Shown: one piece after another, positions 1 to 11,917 of the stretch
How the letters are laid out: every line of letters starts with the position of its first letter
Position numbering within the stretch: position 1 is the first letter of the stretch
NCBI RefSeq assembly: GCF_000687475.1
Contig: NC_057316.1
Span: forward strand, 1,674,001-1,738,000
Length of the DNA stretch: 64,000 bases
Reading direction: 5' to 3'
Source of the DNA: Ustilaginoidea virens
Lineage: Eukaryota; Ascomycota; Sordariomycetes; Hypocreales; Clavicipitaceae
Position numbers and translations under genes: made by a program
Notes under the pieces: generated by a model
The model's database searches: none
The model's input: only the letters and a program-made list of their open reading frames with translations
Told to the model about the DNA's origin: nothing

Positions 1-2348
1 AGTAATAGTAGCTTTTGATATTCTATATTAGCAGCTGGTATTATAACTGGGGCTGGGTTGAGGGTGACCGGGGCCCTTTATAGTGGTTGGGCTATATTGG
101 GAATAGCAGCCTCTATTAGTACCACCGAAAAACCAGGACTAATTAGTAGGTCAGCTAGTAGGATTTCTTGCGAATTAGCTAGTAGAAGTGGAAGGTCCGA
201 GTCAGCTAGTAGGGTAGGTAAATCCTTTGGCAGGGGATATTCCTCGTATTCTTCTGGGTTAGCTAAGGCAGGTAATTCGACCGAGATACTATATAAAGCC
301 GGTTAGCTGGTATAGTGTAAAAACGGCGAATCTACCCTTTTTTATTATAAAAAGAAGCCATACTTCTTAAAATTAAGAAGCCTAATGTACTTATTGTTGC
401 TATTAACTAGGCTTTAGCCCTAAATACTGCCACGATTTAGATAGTGTTTAACGCCGCTAAAGATGTTAATATTAAAAGCTGGTATAAAGAGGGCATTAGT
501 TAGCTCTAAGGTGCCCCACTAAGGTGGGTTAGTGGCCTATAGTACGGTAAAATGCGCTATGCCCTACCTACTGGGCTTAATTGGGCCACCACCTATGCTA
601 ATAACTGGTCTATTTCCGGTATAGTATTAGAAGTAGGTAAAATGCTTTTTATCGTTGATAATATATACTATAGAACCAGTATTATAGAGCAAGGAATCTG
701 TTGGCGTTTTCCTACCGGATTATACACTATAGCTGGTAGCTAGAAATTGTATATATTCGCGGTCCTAGAAGGAAGAATAGGCTATCTCACTAGGTGTAAG
801 ACTTAGAGTATTATAATTCCCTAGTATGAAGGAATCAATAGTCTTTTCGTCGGTCTTTTATAGGATATCTGCTTTATTAGCTGAATCTTTCTTTTCTTTA
901 TTCTTCTTCTTATTTTCCGGCTTACCTTATATAGCAGAAGAAGACCCTTATTAGGTAGAAGACCCCTGTTTCTTTTTATTGGCGTTAGTGGTAGTGTTTT
1001 TACTACCCTTACTAGTGTTATTACTAGCTGGCTTGCTACTATTGCTATTAGTAGCGGCACCTTTAACCTTTACGAGGTAGGTGGTAGCCCTTACTACTAA
1101 TGACCCTTTAATGCGTTATTCTTCCAGTAAATCAACCATATAAAATTGCAGGTTAATATTTAATGTATTTCCTTAAGTATAGGCGATTCTTATTATTATA
1201 CAGTGCCGTTCTGCCTACTGAAAAAAGACCCCTTCTATAGTATGTAAATACTAGCTGATTTGGTCGAAAGGTTGTATATAGGAGCCTAAAATTTACAGCC
1301 TAGATAGGTAGCTATTAAAGGAGGCGTTGAAAGATTCTAAGGTACCCTTATAGCCTATAAAATTTAGTTAATGGAAGGCAGGGTATAGGTAGGTCCGTTA
1401 TACGTCTAATAAGTGAGAATACTATTTAGTGAGTAACGTAAAGGCTAACTCTAGGTTAGTGCACTAATTGATAGCGGCAGCTGGTCCTTCTATGCAACTA
1501 TTCTTAATAAGTAATAGTAAAAGTGCTTGCTCTAAATTATTAAACTTGCTAGCAATAGAAGGTTCTTCGATAAATTTAGCGATATTAAATACCCTAAGTT
1601 GAATTATAAGGGCTTATTTCTATTGGTCGAAATTAGATGCCCCCTTTAGCTTTTAGGATTCCTAGAATCTATTGGCTGTCTTAGCTAGTTCCTTAATAGC
1701 TATAGCGCTAACTTGGCTGCTAATATTGGATGGAACCGGTAGGGGTTGTTACTAGACTTTAGGTAGAGAGGTATTTCCCTTACCCATAGGAGTTTAGAAG
1801 GTATCCACATCCATTATATCCTGTGATAGTAGGCTAGCAACAGGCTTAATTAATCTATCTACTAAGGTGCCTACCTTATTAGCCAAAAAATCGATTTTTA
1901 AGTTTATTCGATTAAATTTATAACTGAATTCTTTTCTTATTTCCTATTAGTCTTCCCTAAGCTGGGTAATTTCCTAGTTATTATTAGATTCTTCTACCTC
2001 TGCTGTATCAAAGACTTAGTAGCCTGGGTTATTAGTAGGAACGTTCTGATTGGCTATTATAGGAAGAGAAAAGGTGCCGGAATATCTTAAAAATACGAAG
2101 AAAATTAAGACTGAAAATCTAGATAAAAAAATCTAAAAGAAAGCTACATTAAGGAATAACCTTAGAAAATCCTATTGCAAAAAGGATGTATTGCAGCTTG
2201 GTATGGTAGCTGGGTTCCTAAATCTGGGATGATCAGTCCTTTACTACCGATTAATAATATTATTAGTTAGATTCCTGGAAGGTTAGCTGCCAAATGCATT
2301 AAAATCCTAAGTTAGCGTAAAAAAGTCTTAAGCTGGAAGCCTTAAGAC
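1..2348 (-). pseudogene. Decayed gag/protease region of Copia A-prime
   Basis: This is the minus-strand remnant of gag (about 1080-2100), protease and the Ser/Thr/Pro-rich hinge (about 1-720). The hinge end at 1-60 resembles 9229-9260 of A1, and the gag segment near 1100-1250 resembles 10260-10400 of A1, including a conserved stretch over the gag C-terminus. Stops are numerous in every minus frame and mostly TAG or TAA, as expected from RIP of Gln and Trp codons. No integrase or reverse transcriptase of this copy is present, because it continues beyond base 1. Short open frames here, on either strand, are chance openings in decayed sequence. Confidence 0.6.
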
Positions 2349-2363
2349 ACCGGGCTTATAACC
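2349..2363 (-). promoter_or_regulatory. Primer-binding site of Copia A-prime
   Basis: On the minus strand the bases read GGTTATAAGCCCGGT next to the LTR. One G-to-A change apart, this is the complement of the anticodon arm (GGGCUCAUAACC) of initiator tRNA-Met. The same site occurs at the same place in A1, A2, A3 and B1. Confidence 0.65.
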
Positions 2364-3078
2364 TATTACAAAATGGTGATTCAGAATACTATTGGAAATA
2401 TACTGGATACCGATAGTGGCGTACAAGGCGTTGCAGAATAAAATAAGAGCTGGTTAAAGATTTAAAGCGCATAAGAGGTTGACTAGAGTAAAGATATTAG
2501 GGAAATCTGATTCTAATTGTTGGTGACTATTCTAGCTAGAAAGAGGGAATTTTAGGCATATTTCTACCATCTTAAGAAAGTGGTTGAAAATAATGAAAAA
2601 CCGCAAAAATAGCGAAAAACCCGACGAAAAGTCGGTCTGCCCAACCGTGCCCAATATCCTACCCAGTGCATACCCAACCAAGCCCTAGTGGCTTATAGCG
2701 GTGTGCCGGATGCCCTATAACAGCCTGCCGTACGGGCCGGAAGCCCTATATTGGTCTGCCGTAAATGACCGGTGTAGCGGGTGACTATATGTAGAAGGCC
2801 GAAAGTGCTGGTATTAGCAAGGTTTGCCCATTTGGTAATCCCGTAGAAATGCGCCGCCTGTTGTGGGCCCTGTGGCCCGCTGTGACCGGCCGCTGTGGCC
2901 GGCTGTGGGGCGCTGTGCCGGTGCCGTGACCGGCGCTGTGGCCCACTGTAATCGGCGTTGTAGGGCGCTGTGCCCTACTATAGCGCCTGGTATAGCCACC
3001 GCGATATCTCAACGTAGAGACATCGTACGGTAGCGAAACCAGTACCAAAATACAGCTAAAAAGGCGCTGATTTCAACA
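2364..3078 (-). repeat. Putative 5' LTR of Copia A-prime (715 bp)
   Basis: The segment lies between the primer-binding site and the resumption of Gypsy A. On the minus strand it starts TGTTGAAATC and ends in TAATA. This parallels family A LTRs, which start TGTTAAAATC and end CAATA, and the length is close to the 732-746 bp of family A. Positions 2640-3050 hold an unusually GC-rich, CTGTGGCC/GCGCTGTG-type imperfect repeat that contrasts with the AT-rich surroundings. No second LTR is in the window, so this call rests on position and termini only. Confidence 0.5.
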
Positions 3079-5215
3079 AACCTAAATCTATAAGGTTAGT
3101 TACCTGTCTTTAAACCTTAAGCAATTAGTCTTACGGCATATTATATAGTGGTCCCTATAAGAGATCGGGGGGACCCCTATCTAGGGTCGGTTTAAGCTTA
3201 ATATAATAATTAAATATGCCCTAGTGCAGTAGGAGGCTAAAGGCCTTTTTTTTATTACAAAGGTCGGTAAAGTCTTATAGCTTAAGTAGTAGGGTCTATA
3301 GTTAGGTCGAAGGGGGGATTAGATTCTAATAAAGCAAGAGTATAATACGAAAGATATAGGTAAGCTCTTATAGGCTTATATAAAAAAAGGAGGTTAAATC
3401 GTCTTAAAAGTATACTACTTATTATATTATACTATAAAAGACCGATCTAATAATATAAATCGCGGTAGGTCTAAAAGGTTAGGCAATTAATTCCTTTATG
3501 AATAGACTATTAATAGCCCTAATCCTTAATTAATACTGCTTCGCTTATAGTTCGATATCGTAATATTCTATTTAAGGCAGCCCTAGGATAATATCACGGG
3601 TAAGACCTAGGATAATATAAAGTATTACGGTTAATAGCTATCTATTAATATTAATATCAACTTAGATAATATAGGTAATTAAAGGGGTAATAGTATAATA
3701 CTCCCCTGATCGGCTCTTTATATTTATTATAGTCCTAAGCTTCCTATAAGATAGTAGGCGGATAGGTTAAAGTCCTAACCTTTAGATAGTTTTTTCGCTT
3801 ATCGCACTATAGTAATTATAGCTAGAATCGATTAAGATATTAATAAAAGTAGAATTATTATATAATATTAGGACTAAAAAGGGGTATCTATCTATCTATT
3901 CTTTAATATTATTAATCTCCTTTTAATAGTAGTTCTATTATAACCTAGCCGGGGGCTAGGTATATATTTTAAGCCCTCTTAGGAGACTCGGCTTAAAGGC
4001 TAGTTTTTTCCCTAAGAATTACTATTATTACTATCTCTAAGCTTAGCAATTCGTAAGGCTTTTATAGCCTTTAGGTCTATAGAAGCTATAGTTATCTTTA
4101 GTAAAGGCTAGGCTAGCCTCAACCTATATTCTAGTATTTTATAGCCGGCATCCTTATATTAGGGATAAAATGATTTCTAATAGCACTCCTTAAAGACTTT
4201 TATTAAAACCTATACTGCTCTTTTAATAGATAACTTCTTTTTACCCCTTAAACCTAGCTTATTAACGCCCGTTATAGGCATATCACCGTCCTTATCCCGA
4301 GCATTTATCTATAGGTCCCGGGAGTTAGTATTATAATTCTAAAACGAGTCCGTATAGTATTTCGCGGTAAGGCTGGTCTCTAGGTCGATAGCGATTTTAT
4401 AGTACTATACGATAGCTATATTATAGTCTTTATAGGAGACCTTTAGGCCAATAATCTTCTCTAATATATAAAGGTTAAAGACAGATTAGAGTATTTCTAG
4501 CTTAACCGACTTAGGCTAACTAAGGCCCCCTATTAATACTAATTTTTCTTTAAAATATATAAAAAAGGTAGAAAAAGGTTCTTTTAGGTCTTAGCGGAGG
4601 GTATACTTAAACTCGCTAATTATATATTCCTCTGAGTATAGATCCTTAAAGAGTCGCTATAGGTAGTTAAAGAAAGCAGCCGGTTAGTAATTAAAGGCTA
4701 TATTATTTTTAAAGAATACTATAATTTAAGATTAGACTATAGCCGAGAGGTTCTAATAGATAAATATTTATTAGGTCTTATTATTACTAATAAAATCCTA
4801 ATCGATCTCTAGTTTATACTCTATAAAGGTCCTCTATATAGTAAATATAGCCTTTTTACTATTAAAGGGTTCCCCGATTAATATCGGCTTATACTTTAAT
4901 CGGGCTTTCTCTAGGATTAGGATAAAATTAATTAAAAATTAGTTAAAAGTTATTATGGGGGCTGGCGATAGTTATCGTTATATCTATTCGATAAATGCCT
5001 ATATCTAATGCTCGGTCTATTCGGCCTAAGCGTGTATTTAGCGCTCACTCTTTTAGCTTTAGGATAGCTATTCTTAGAACCTTATATTAAGTAATTCTAT
5101 AGCATTTATAATTGACTCTATTTATGCGGACTATTGGCGAGCGGAGGAGTATTAGGTATCGTCCAGGCCTATAGTATTCTATGGGGGGTTTATATCCATT
5201 ATCGGCGGTTATATA
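3079..5215 (-). pseudogene. Decayed gag, protease and RT N-terminus of Gypsy A
   Basis: Read on the minus strand, gag starts near 5190 with an MDINPP-like start, and stops appear throughout. A protease active-site block reads LIDSSYNYYS near 3825-3790, which fits the retropepsin LIDSG motif with G changed to S. The RT entry block GPLYNMPQDQ-like lies near 3160-3120. It corresponds to the family pattern GPLYxMSxxEL and to the same block in Gypsy C near 47100. Nearly all stops are TAG or TAA at Gln positions. The frame ends abruptly at 3079 because of the Copia A-prime insertion. The protein would have been the capsid/protease/polymerase polyprotein and is not functional here. Confidence 0.65.
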
Positions 5216-5251
5216 TAATATAACAACAAAGGTTAAGAGAGTTTTATTAAT

Positions 5252-5327
5252 TGTGATAAACTAGCCCTAGGGCGACTGCGAATAGGCATCAATCGAATAT
5301 ATTAATAAAACTAAAGAGGAAGGGAGA
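5252..5327 (-). repeat. Gypsy A 5' LTR, left piece
   Basis: The outer end is TGTGATAAACTAGCCC. It matches the corresponding ends of the Gypsy C LTRs (TGTAAAGAACTGGCCC and TATAAAGGACTGGCCC). Cut at GGAGA by Copia A1. Confidence 0.8.
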
Positions 5328-6059
5328 TATTGCAATTCTCAAGGTCACTATAAAAGCAGAGCCTTACTAGCTAGCTAGATGGCACGAGACTGTCTGCGAC
5401 CTGTGAACTAATCTTAGTATAATACTAGATTTTTCACCAAGTCCTAAGACTATATAAGTGCTATAAAGCAGGGCAAGTGTAAAGGCAAGGCAAATATAAG
5501 ATAACCAGAAAACGCAGGGAAGGTAAGAAATTAAGAGGCATATAGTGCATTAACAGACTCGATTGTGCTGCCCTTCAACTATCTAGAAAGAAGGGGGAAA
5601 GCTATCCTATATATACACGAAGGAGGGGTGGGCCTAGGCATCCAAGGTAGCCAGTAAGAAAGCTCCTCGTAATACTCGCTTTGCCATGTATATAATACGT
5701 TAGCAGCCCTATTATATCGGGCCTTTTCAACCACCCTAGCCACCGCACTAGTAACTAGTCACCGCACTAGTAACTATCCACCACGCTAGTAACTACCCAC
5801 CACACTAGTGGACTAGCCACCACGCTAATAGACCTACCACGCTAATTTAGCAATGCCACACCTTTTTATCAAGGCCTACCTTAAGGCCTACCTTACTTGA
5901 TATACAGTAAATAATCCACTGAAAATCCTTAAGGTAAAAGGCAAAGGCCTGGGTTGGTAAGAATACCGTAAGTCTAAGAGACGGTATAAGGGCCAGAAGG
6001 TTAGTAGACCAGTAGGGTATTAGGCCAGCAGCCTAGTAGGCTACTATAGGATTTTAACA
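5328..6059 (-). repeat. 3' LTR of Copia A1 (732 bp)
   Basis: Its sense starts TGTTAAAATC (at 6059) and ends GCAATTGCAATA-like at 5328. It is the same length as the 5' LTR, with scattered transitions between the two. It holds a TATATATA box (about 5607-5616) and a tandem ACTAGT-bearing minisatellite (about 5738-5850). Confidence 0.92.
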
Positions 6060-6175
6060 CCCCCTCTGATTAGCTACTGTAGTATTAAGCTAATCGTCGT
6101 ATAAAGGATAGGAAAAGAAAATGCAATAAAAGTACTAAGGAAAAACATGGAAAAACCTTAGTAAGTTAGTATAAG

Positions 6176-9100
6176 TTAGCAGGCCCTAAGACCTAGTAAC
6201 TCGCGGAACCTAGTAAATTTAGGGCCTGGTAGTGGCTTGGTAAGACCGTTAGCAGGCATACTATTAGTAGGTAAATAGGTAATTTTAACTAAGCCCAGCT
6301 GGGCTTGCTCCCTAATATACCGGAATTTTAATAGCGTATGCTTAGTGCGAGCGTGCTGATTAGGGTCATTAGAATTCGAAATGGAGCCCTGATTATCGCA
6401 GTATAACGGTATAGGGTGTAGAATATCGATTTCCAGCTCCTTAAAAAGGTTAGAAAGCCACTGGACCTCTCGGATAGTCTTAAGTAATGCATTAGATTCA
6501 GCTTCTAAAGTAGATAGCACTACTAAAGAGGCTCGCTTAGAACGCCAGCTAATAGGACTACTATTAATAGTAGTAAGGAAGCCTCTAGTAGATTTAGAGG
6601 TTTCTTTACAGCCAGCAAAATCGCTATTAGAATAAGCGGTTATAATAGGCTGTTGATTGCTTTTAGTAAAGCAAATAGCTAGGTTCTTAGTGCCTTTAAG
6701 GTAGCTAAAGCTGCCTTTCGCAGTATTTAAATGCACATTAGTTGCCTTAGATATAAACCGAGAGAGGTATTGGGTAGGAAATGCTAGGTCGGGCCTAGTC
6801 ATCATTATAAGCCACATTATAGTGCCAGTAAGGCTCTGATAAAGGCTCTGATCAGTAGGGCTGAAGTCTTTTCCACTAGATTCATTTAGAATCCCTGGTT
6901 GAAGTGGAATTAGCTGAGGTTTAGTATCCTGTAAGCCGAATTTAGCTAAGACCTCTGCTATAAATTGGGCTTGGTGTAGCTATAATAGACCTTCCTTCCT
7001 ATTTCGTATAATTTGTACGCCTAGGAAGAAGGAAGCCAGACCGCAGTCTTCTATAGTATAGACCTTATAGAATTTCCTTTTTAGCTGGTTAATATAAGTT
7101 ATATTTGGACTAACTAATAGGCAATCGTCAATATAAGTGACGATAAAGGTGCTAGTTTGCTTATTATAAAAGACGGCAGCATTAGATGCTAAAGGTAAGA
7201 AGCCTTCACTAGAAATCAGGTCTTTTAGCCGGTGTTGCTATTCGCAGGGTGCTTATTTTAGCCCGTATAGGGCCTTTTTTAGTAAGATAGCTTGCTTAAT
7301 AGAAGGGTTAAATCTAGCTTCTTTAAGCAAAGTTAGTAGCCGTTAGCGCTGTATATTAGACCAAAGCTTGCTATTAGTTAGTAGATTTTTTGTAAATTCA
7401 AGAAATCCGTCAGGAATATCTATATAAATAGTCTCAGAAAGTTCGCTATTTAGGAAGGCGCCTATAAAGTCGATTTGCTCTATCTCCTAGTTATTACTAG
7501 CAGCTAAAGCTAGTATAACTCTTTAGGTAGGTAGGATAGAGGTAGAAGTATAGGTATACTAGAAGTCCTTTCCTTCGACTTATATAAAACCCTTAACTAC
7601 TAATCTAGCCTTATATTTTATAGGCTGATTATTTGCATCCTTTTTCACCCGAAAAACAGGCCTATTGCATATAATTTTCCTATCAATAGGAATGCTAGAC
7701 TTAGGAAGAAATTAGAAGACTTTAGTATCTAAAAGCTGCTTAAATTCCTTAAATAGTGCCTTTATCTAAAGGTCTTTTTCTTTTTTAGGGTATTATAGCA
7801 CATCCTTCTAGCTATTAGGCGTATCATTAGGGGCCTTTTTAGCTAGCTTACGCTTAGCTGCATAGCAGGAATCCTATATTAGGTGGTATAAATCCTGATT
7901 AGGGAATAAGTCAGTAAAGCCAGTAGGGTCGGTAGGGCCTATAGGATTAGTCGGGCCAATAGGGCCAGTAGGGCCAGCAGGGTCAGTAGAGTTAGCAATA
8001 TCGGTAGAATTAAGGCTAGTAAGGATATCTATAAGGTTATCCTTTACAGTAGCCGGGGACTATATTATAGGACGGTTATCTAAGGTAGCATTAGTAACGC
8101 TAATAAAATTAGTAGGGTCTGGTATGCTTTCTAGGTCATCTGGTATAATATTAGTATTAGTAATATTAGTGAGGTTAGTAGGGTCTGAGATGCTTTTAAG
8201 GTTATCTAGTAAAATAGCAGGTTCTTTACTGCTAGATACCCCCTTTGAACCTATATTTTGCCCTCTATGAAAGTCTCCTTTTAGGCCACTAGAAATAGGG
8301 CCTATACCTTTATTTTGGTGGATAAAGGTAATAAAGGTTGTTTTAGTAACAACCTTCTTCTTTAGAAGGTAGATAAGGTAAGTATTATTACCTAGAGTGG
8401 TAAGGAGCCTATTAGGCTCGGTATAGGGCGCTAATTTTCGGCTTTTTATACGCTTTTCGTATGGTATAAGCACCTTAATAGCTGCTCTAATAGCCCTAAG
8501 GTTAATAAGATCAGGGTAGTGCTCTGGTGTTATCTGGTCATAATCTTTTAATAGCTCCTGATAGGGGCTAGAAGGTCTATTAGTAATAGCTGTTATATTT
8601 ACTAGCATAACAACGCTAGTAATTACAGTAGACTAGAGGTTAGATAGTAGTCTTGACCAAGCTATAGTAGCATATAGCCTATTAGCTATAACCCTAATAG
8701 ACCGCTTAGCTAGGCCGTTTTATTCGTGAATATAAGGGCAAGATATATTAAAAGTTATACCCTATTCGACAAGCCAATCACTAAGCATTTTATTGATTTC
8801 ATTTCCACCATTATAGTGGAATTCAATAGGCGTTTTACCATATCTGACCTATAGGCTTTGTATAAAGCTCTGTAATGCTTTAAATATAATAGTGCCTTCC
8901 CTATTAGGCAGTAAGTAAAGCCAACGGAATTGGGATTTTCTGTCTACTAATATAAGGGCAATAGGTCGTTTGTTATATAGTATAGGTGATATAGCAAAAG
9001 TATCACCTTCTATAATATCTAGGCATTTAGCTGGATTAGGTATCGCATCTTTAGAAGGTCGTCTAACCTTCTTAGCCTAGATATAGGCTAGGCAGCGAAA

Positions 9101-11191
9101 ATTAGCATCTTTAACCTTATTAAGGTTAGGCAGACCAGAGGTATTAGCATAGGTCTTTTTAAGTAGCTAAATACCTATATGCCCTAGCCGTACATACTAA
9201 ATGCCGGCTAATTGTAATAGCTTCTGATATTCTGTATTAGCAGCTATAGGGGCAGGAGTAGGGTTAGTAACCTCTATAGGGTCTTTGCTAGTTGTAATAG
9301 CGGAAGGTTGGGTAGTAGGGCTAGTAGCCTCTACGGGTTCCTTGCTAGTTATAATAGCAGGAATATCGCTAGTTGTGGTAGCGGGCTGGTTAGTAGTAGG
9401 GCTAATAGCCTCTACAGGTTCCTTACTAGTCGCAGTAGTAGGAATAGGGGTAATAGTAGTATCCTCAGGATTACTATAATCAGCAGGGTTAGTAGAACTG
9501 GGGACCTCTACTGATATATTATTAGTAATAGTATAATGGCTGCAAGATTGATGCAGTAGTAGTGTGTCTATTCCTTTCTGTGGAAGGAAAAAGCCGTATT
9601 TTTTAAACTTAAAAATGCCGATGCATTTACGGCTTGCTGACTAAAGCTGATTTTTAATTAGTACCCCTTTAGCGGCATAGTGCTTTATACCGCTAATAAT
9701 GTTAATATCCAAGGTAGGAATATATAGGACATTCTTGAGCTCTATAATACCCCATTTGGTAGGATTAACGCCCTATAATACAGTAAATCGTGCTATACCC
9801 CAACTAGTAGGGGAAATAGGGCCACCGCCAGTAGTAATTATAGGCTTATCATCCTTCTTAAAATAGTGAAAAGTAGTGAAATATTTCTTGTTATTGATAA
9901 TATAATAAGTAGAGCCTATATCGTAAAAGAGGGCATCCTTAGGGGTCCTACCGCCTAATTTAGCACTATAGCTTATAGCTAAGGGCTGGTTATTAGTGGA
10001 TATAGTAGTAGAAGAAGAGGAATAGGATATATTAGTATCCTGGGTATTATAATTGCCTATAATAAAGGACTCGATATCTTGCTATTTATGAGAGTCCTAT
10101 TTCTTCTTCTGTTACTGCTTCTTTTTAGTAGAGTTATTCTTACTATTATTAGTAGAAGCAGTATTAACAGACCCTTTATTCTTAGAGTCCTTAGAAGCCT
10201 TAAGCTGCTTAGGGTTATTATTAGCAGCCACCTTATTTGACCCTTTAGAGTGCTATTCTTCTAATAGGTTAACCATAAAATACTGGAGGTTAAATTTGCT
10301 GCTATTAATAATACCTTAGGCGCTATAAGCCCTAATTATAGAGCATTAGCGTTCCATCTAGCGGGTAAATACCCCCTCTATAGCCTAAAGGTACTGGTTA
10401 ACTTGGTCGAAAGAGTCGATCTTAGAACCTAGGATTCTAAGGCGAGAAATATAGCTATTAAATTCGCTATTAAAAGCCTCTAAAGTGCCTTTATAACCGG
10501 TAAATATAAGGGTGTGAAACATAGGGTATAAGTGTGCCCGCTATACTTCTGGTGAGTGGCAGTACTAGGCTACTAGCAAAAGGTAGGCTTCCTCTGGGTC
10601 GTTACACCAGTCTATAGCCTCTACAGCTTTTTTACTACAGCTATTTTTTAGTATTAGTAGTAAAAGTGCCTGCTCAGACTTATCAAAGTGCCTTGCTATA
10701 GAAGGGTCGTTGATAAAATTAGCTATTTTAAAGTCCCGAAGTTGTATAGTAAGGGCCTGCTTCCACTAGTCAAAATTATAAGGGCTTTTTAGCTTCTGGG
10801 ACTCCTTAAAGCGGTTAGCAGTCTTAGCTAATTCTTTAATAGCCCTATTACTAATTTGGTTAGTGATAGTTATTAGTCCCATTGTGGTATAAATAGGCTC
10901 TTTACCTTTATATTTTATAGGGGTAGAAGGTTAGTCGATTTCTATAACGTTAGCCTCATTATTATCATCCTTAGTAGTAGTCGTCTTAGTGGAAGGTCTA
11001 GTTTCAGTAGCTTTAGTAGGCTTCTCATTAGTAGCCTGGGTATCGTTATTTTGCCTACTAACTAAGCCCTGTATAAGGTTAATTAGTGTATTCATCTGGG
11101 ACTTTATATCGTCTATATCCAGCTGTAGTTATGCATTAGTATCAGCTTTAGTATCGGATTTAGGGACCTTATAGGATCCTGACTCTGCTAT
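6176..11191 (-). pseudogene. gag-pol of Copia A1
   Basis: This is one minus-strand frame. The gag start codon site is ATA at 11191-11189, where A2 has ATG. Gag runs to about 10200. The protease motif YDIGST is at about 9927-9911. The GHIG pre-integrase block is followed by integrase, where the second catalytic Asp is now Asn (FHYNGG, about 8822-8802) and the Glu is now Lys (NGLAKRS, about 8722-8701). A long Pro/Thr/Ser hinge of DPTN repeats lies at 8060-8240. RT keeps the catalytic YIDD (about 7135-7123). The RNase H frame (6817-6176) is open for 213 codons, with the TRPDLAFP block, DSDF (as NSDF), LEAES, YCDNQG and a KHTLLKFR block. Many Gln and Trp codons are stops, so the protein is not made. 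Confidence 0.9.
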
Positions 11192-11435
11192 AGTGGGCAA
11201 AAAGGGTTTAAAAATTCGTTGAAAAATGGTGCCGATAGTTGTAAAACCAGAGGAATAACTAGCTGAATAGCTAGCAAAGTAGTCAAATAACTGGTAAAAT
11301 AGCCAGTATATATAGTGGCTAGTAGCCTACTATAAAAGATAACCGCAGAGTATAGCAGCAGGTCTCAATATAAAAGCACAGATGCCGTAGGCGTTGTGCA
11401 AGTCCGTATTATAGCGTTGGTGTTCAAGGTGCTTA

Positions 11436-11530
11436 TATGGTGCTGTAATATAAAGGTGCCGTAAGTGCCTCAGGTGCCGTAGGTGCCGTAGGTGCTATAG
11501 GTGCCGTAATATAAAAGGTGCCGTAAGTGC
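11436..11530 (-). repeat. 9-bp tandem repeat in the Copia A1 leader
   Basis: Degenerate head-to-tail copies of AGGTGCCGT fall between the primer-binding site and gag. The same array on the plus strand, as GGCACCTAC units, is in A2 (about 52360-52445) and A3 (about 56880-56945). It is therefore an ancestral part of the family A leader, not a local accident. Confidence 0.75.
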
Positions 11531-11902
11531 TATACCAAAAGTGCTATAAGTGGGAGAGTATAACAGGTGCCATATAGTGCAATAGGAATTATGCACTAGG
11601 GGAAAAGGTGTTATACAGTAGTATAATATAAAGAATATTACACTATAAAATCCATAGGTACCGTAGGTTACGCCGAAAAATAACGTAAGGTTACGCTAAA
11701 AATGCCTTGAGGTTATACCGTAAGTTGCCGTTAGATACGCCGTTAATTGCCGCAGGGTAATGCCGTAGGTAACAAAGGGTAAGCCAAAAGTGATAAGGGT
11801 AAGCCGAGGATGCCAAAAGATAGCTATATTAGTAGTACTAATAAGCAAGAGAGACCAAGGGGTGAACACAAAAGAGGTAGGGTAAAAATAAAGAAGTATA
11901 AA

Positions 11903-11917
11903 CCCGGGCTCATAACC
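11903..11917 (-). promoter_or_regulatory. Primer-binding site of Copia A1
   Basis: The plus strand reads CCCGGGCTCATAACC, which is the anticodon stem-loop of initiator tRNA-Met itself, so the minus-strand transcript is complementary to it. It lies directly next to the LTR end at 11918. Priming from a tRNA half, cleaved in the anticodon loop, is known for Drosophila copia; the use here is inferred from the match. Confidence 0.8.

Larger units (their letters stand above)
1..3078 (-). mobile_element. Copia element A-prime, 5' half (left end outside window)
   Basis: This is a minus-strand Ty1/copia-type retrotransposon related to, but clearly diverged from, the A family elsewhere in the window. 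From right to left it shows a putative 5' LTR, a primer-binding site, and a decayed gag, protease and hinge region that runs off the left edge. Gag and protease blocks align by eye with the A1 blocks at about 9230-11190. It is inserted in the reverse transcriptase region of Gypsy A, which resumes at 3079. The target duplication would be AACCT at 3079-3083, but the partner lies outside the window. The family call is firm; the exact LTR ends are inferred by analogy with family A. Confidence 0.7.

Noticed and set aside
821..1060. 79-codon minus-strand open frame with basic residues
   Set aside because: It falls in the decayed gag-protease region of Copia A-prime and corresponds to another frame of the family Asn/Lys tract.
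11903..11917. Perfect tRNA-Met anticodon arm suggesting a tRNA gene
   Set aside because: No acceptor, D or T arms surround it, and it sits exactly at the LTR edge, so it is a primer-binding site.
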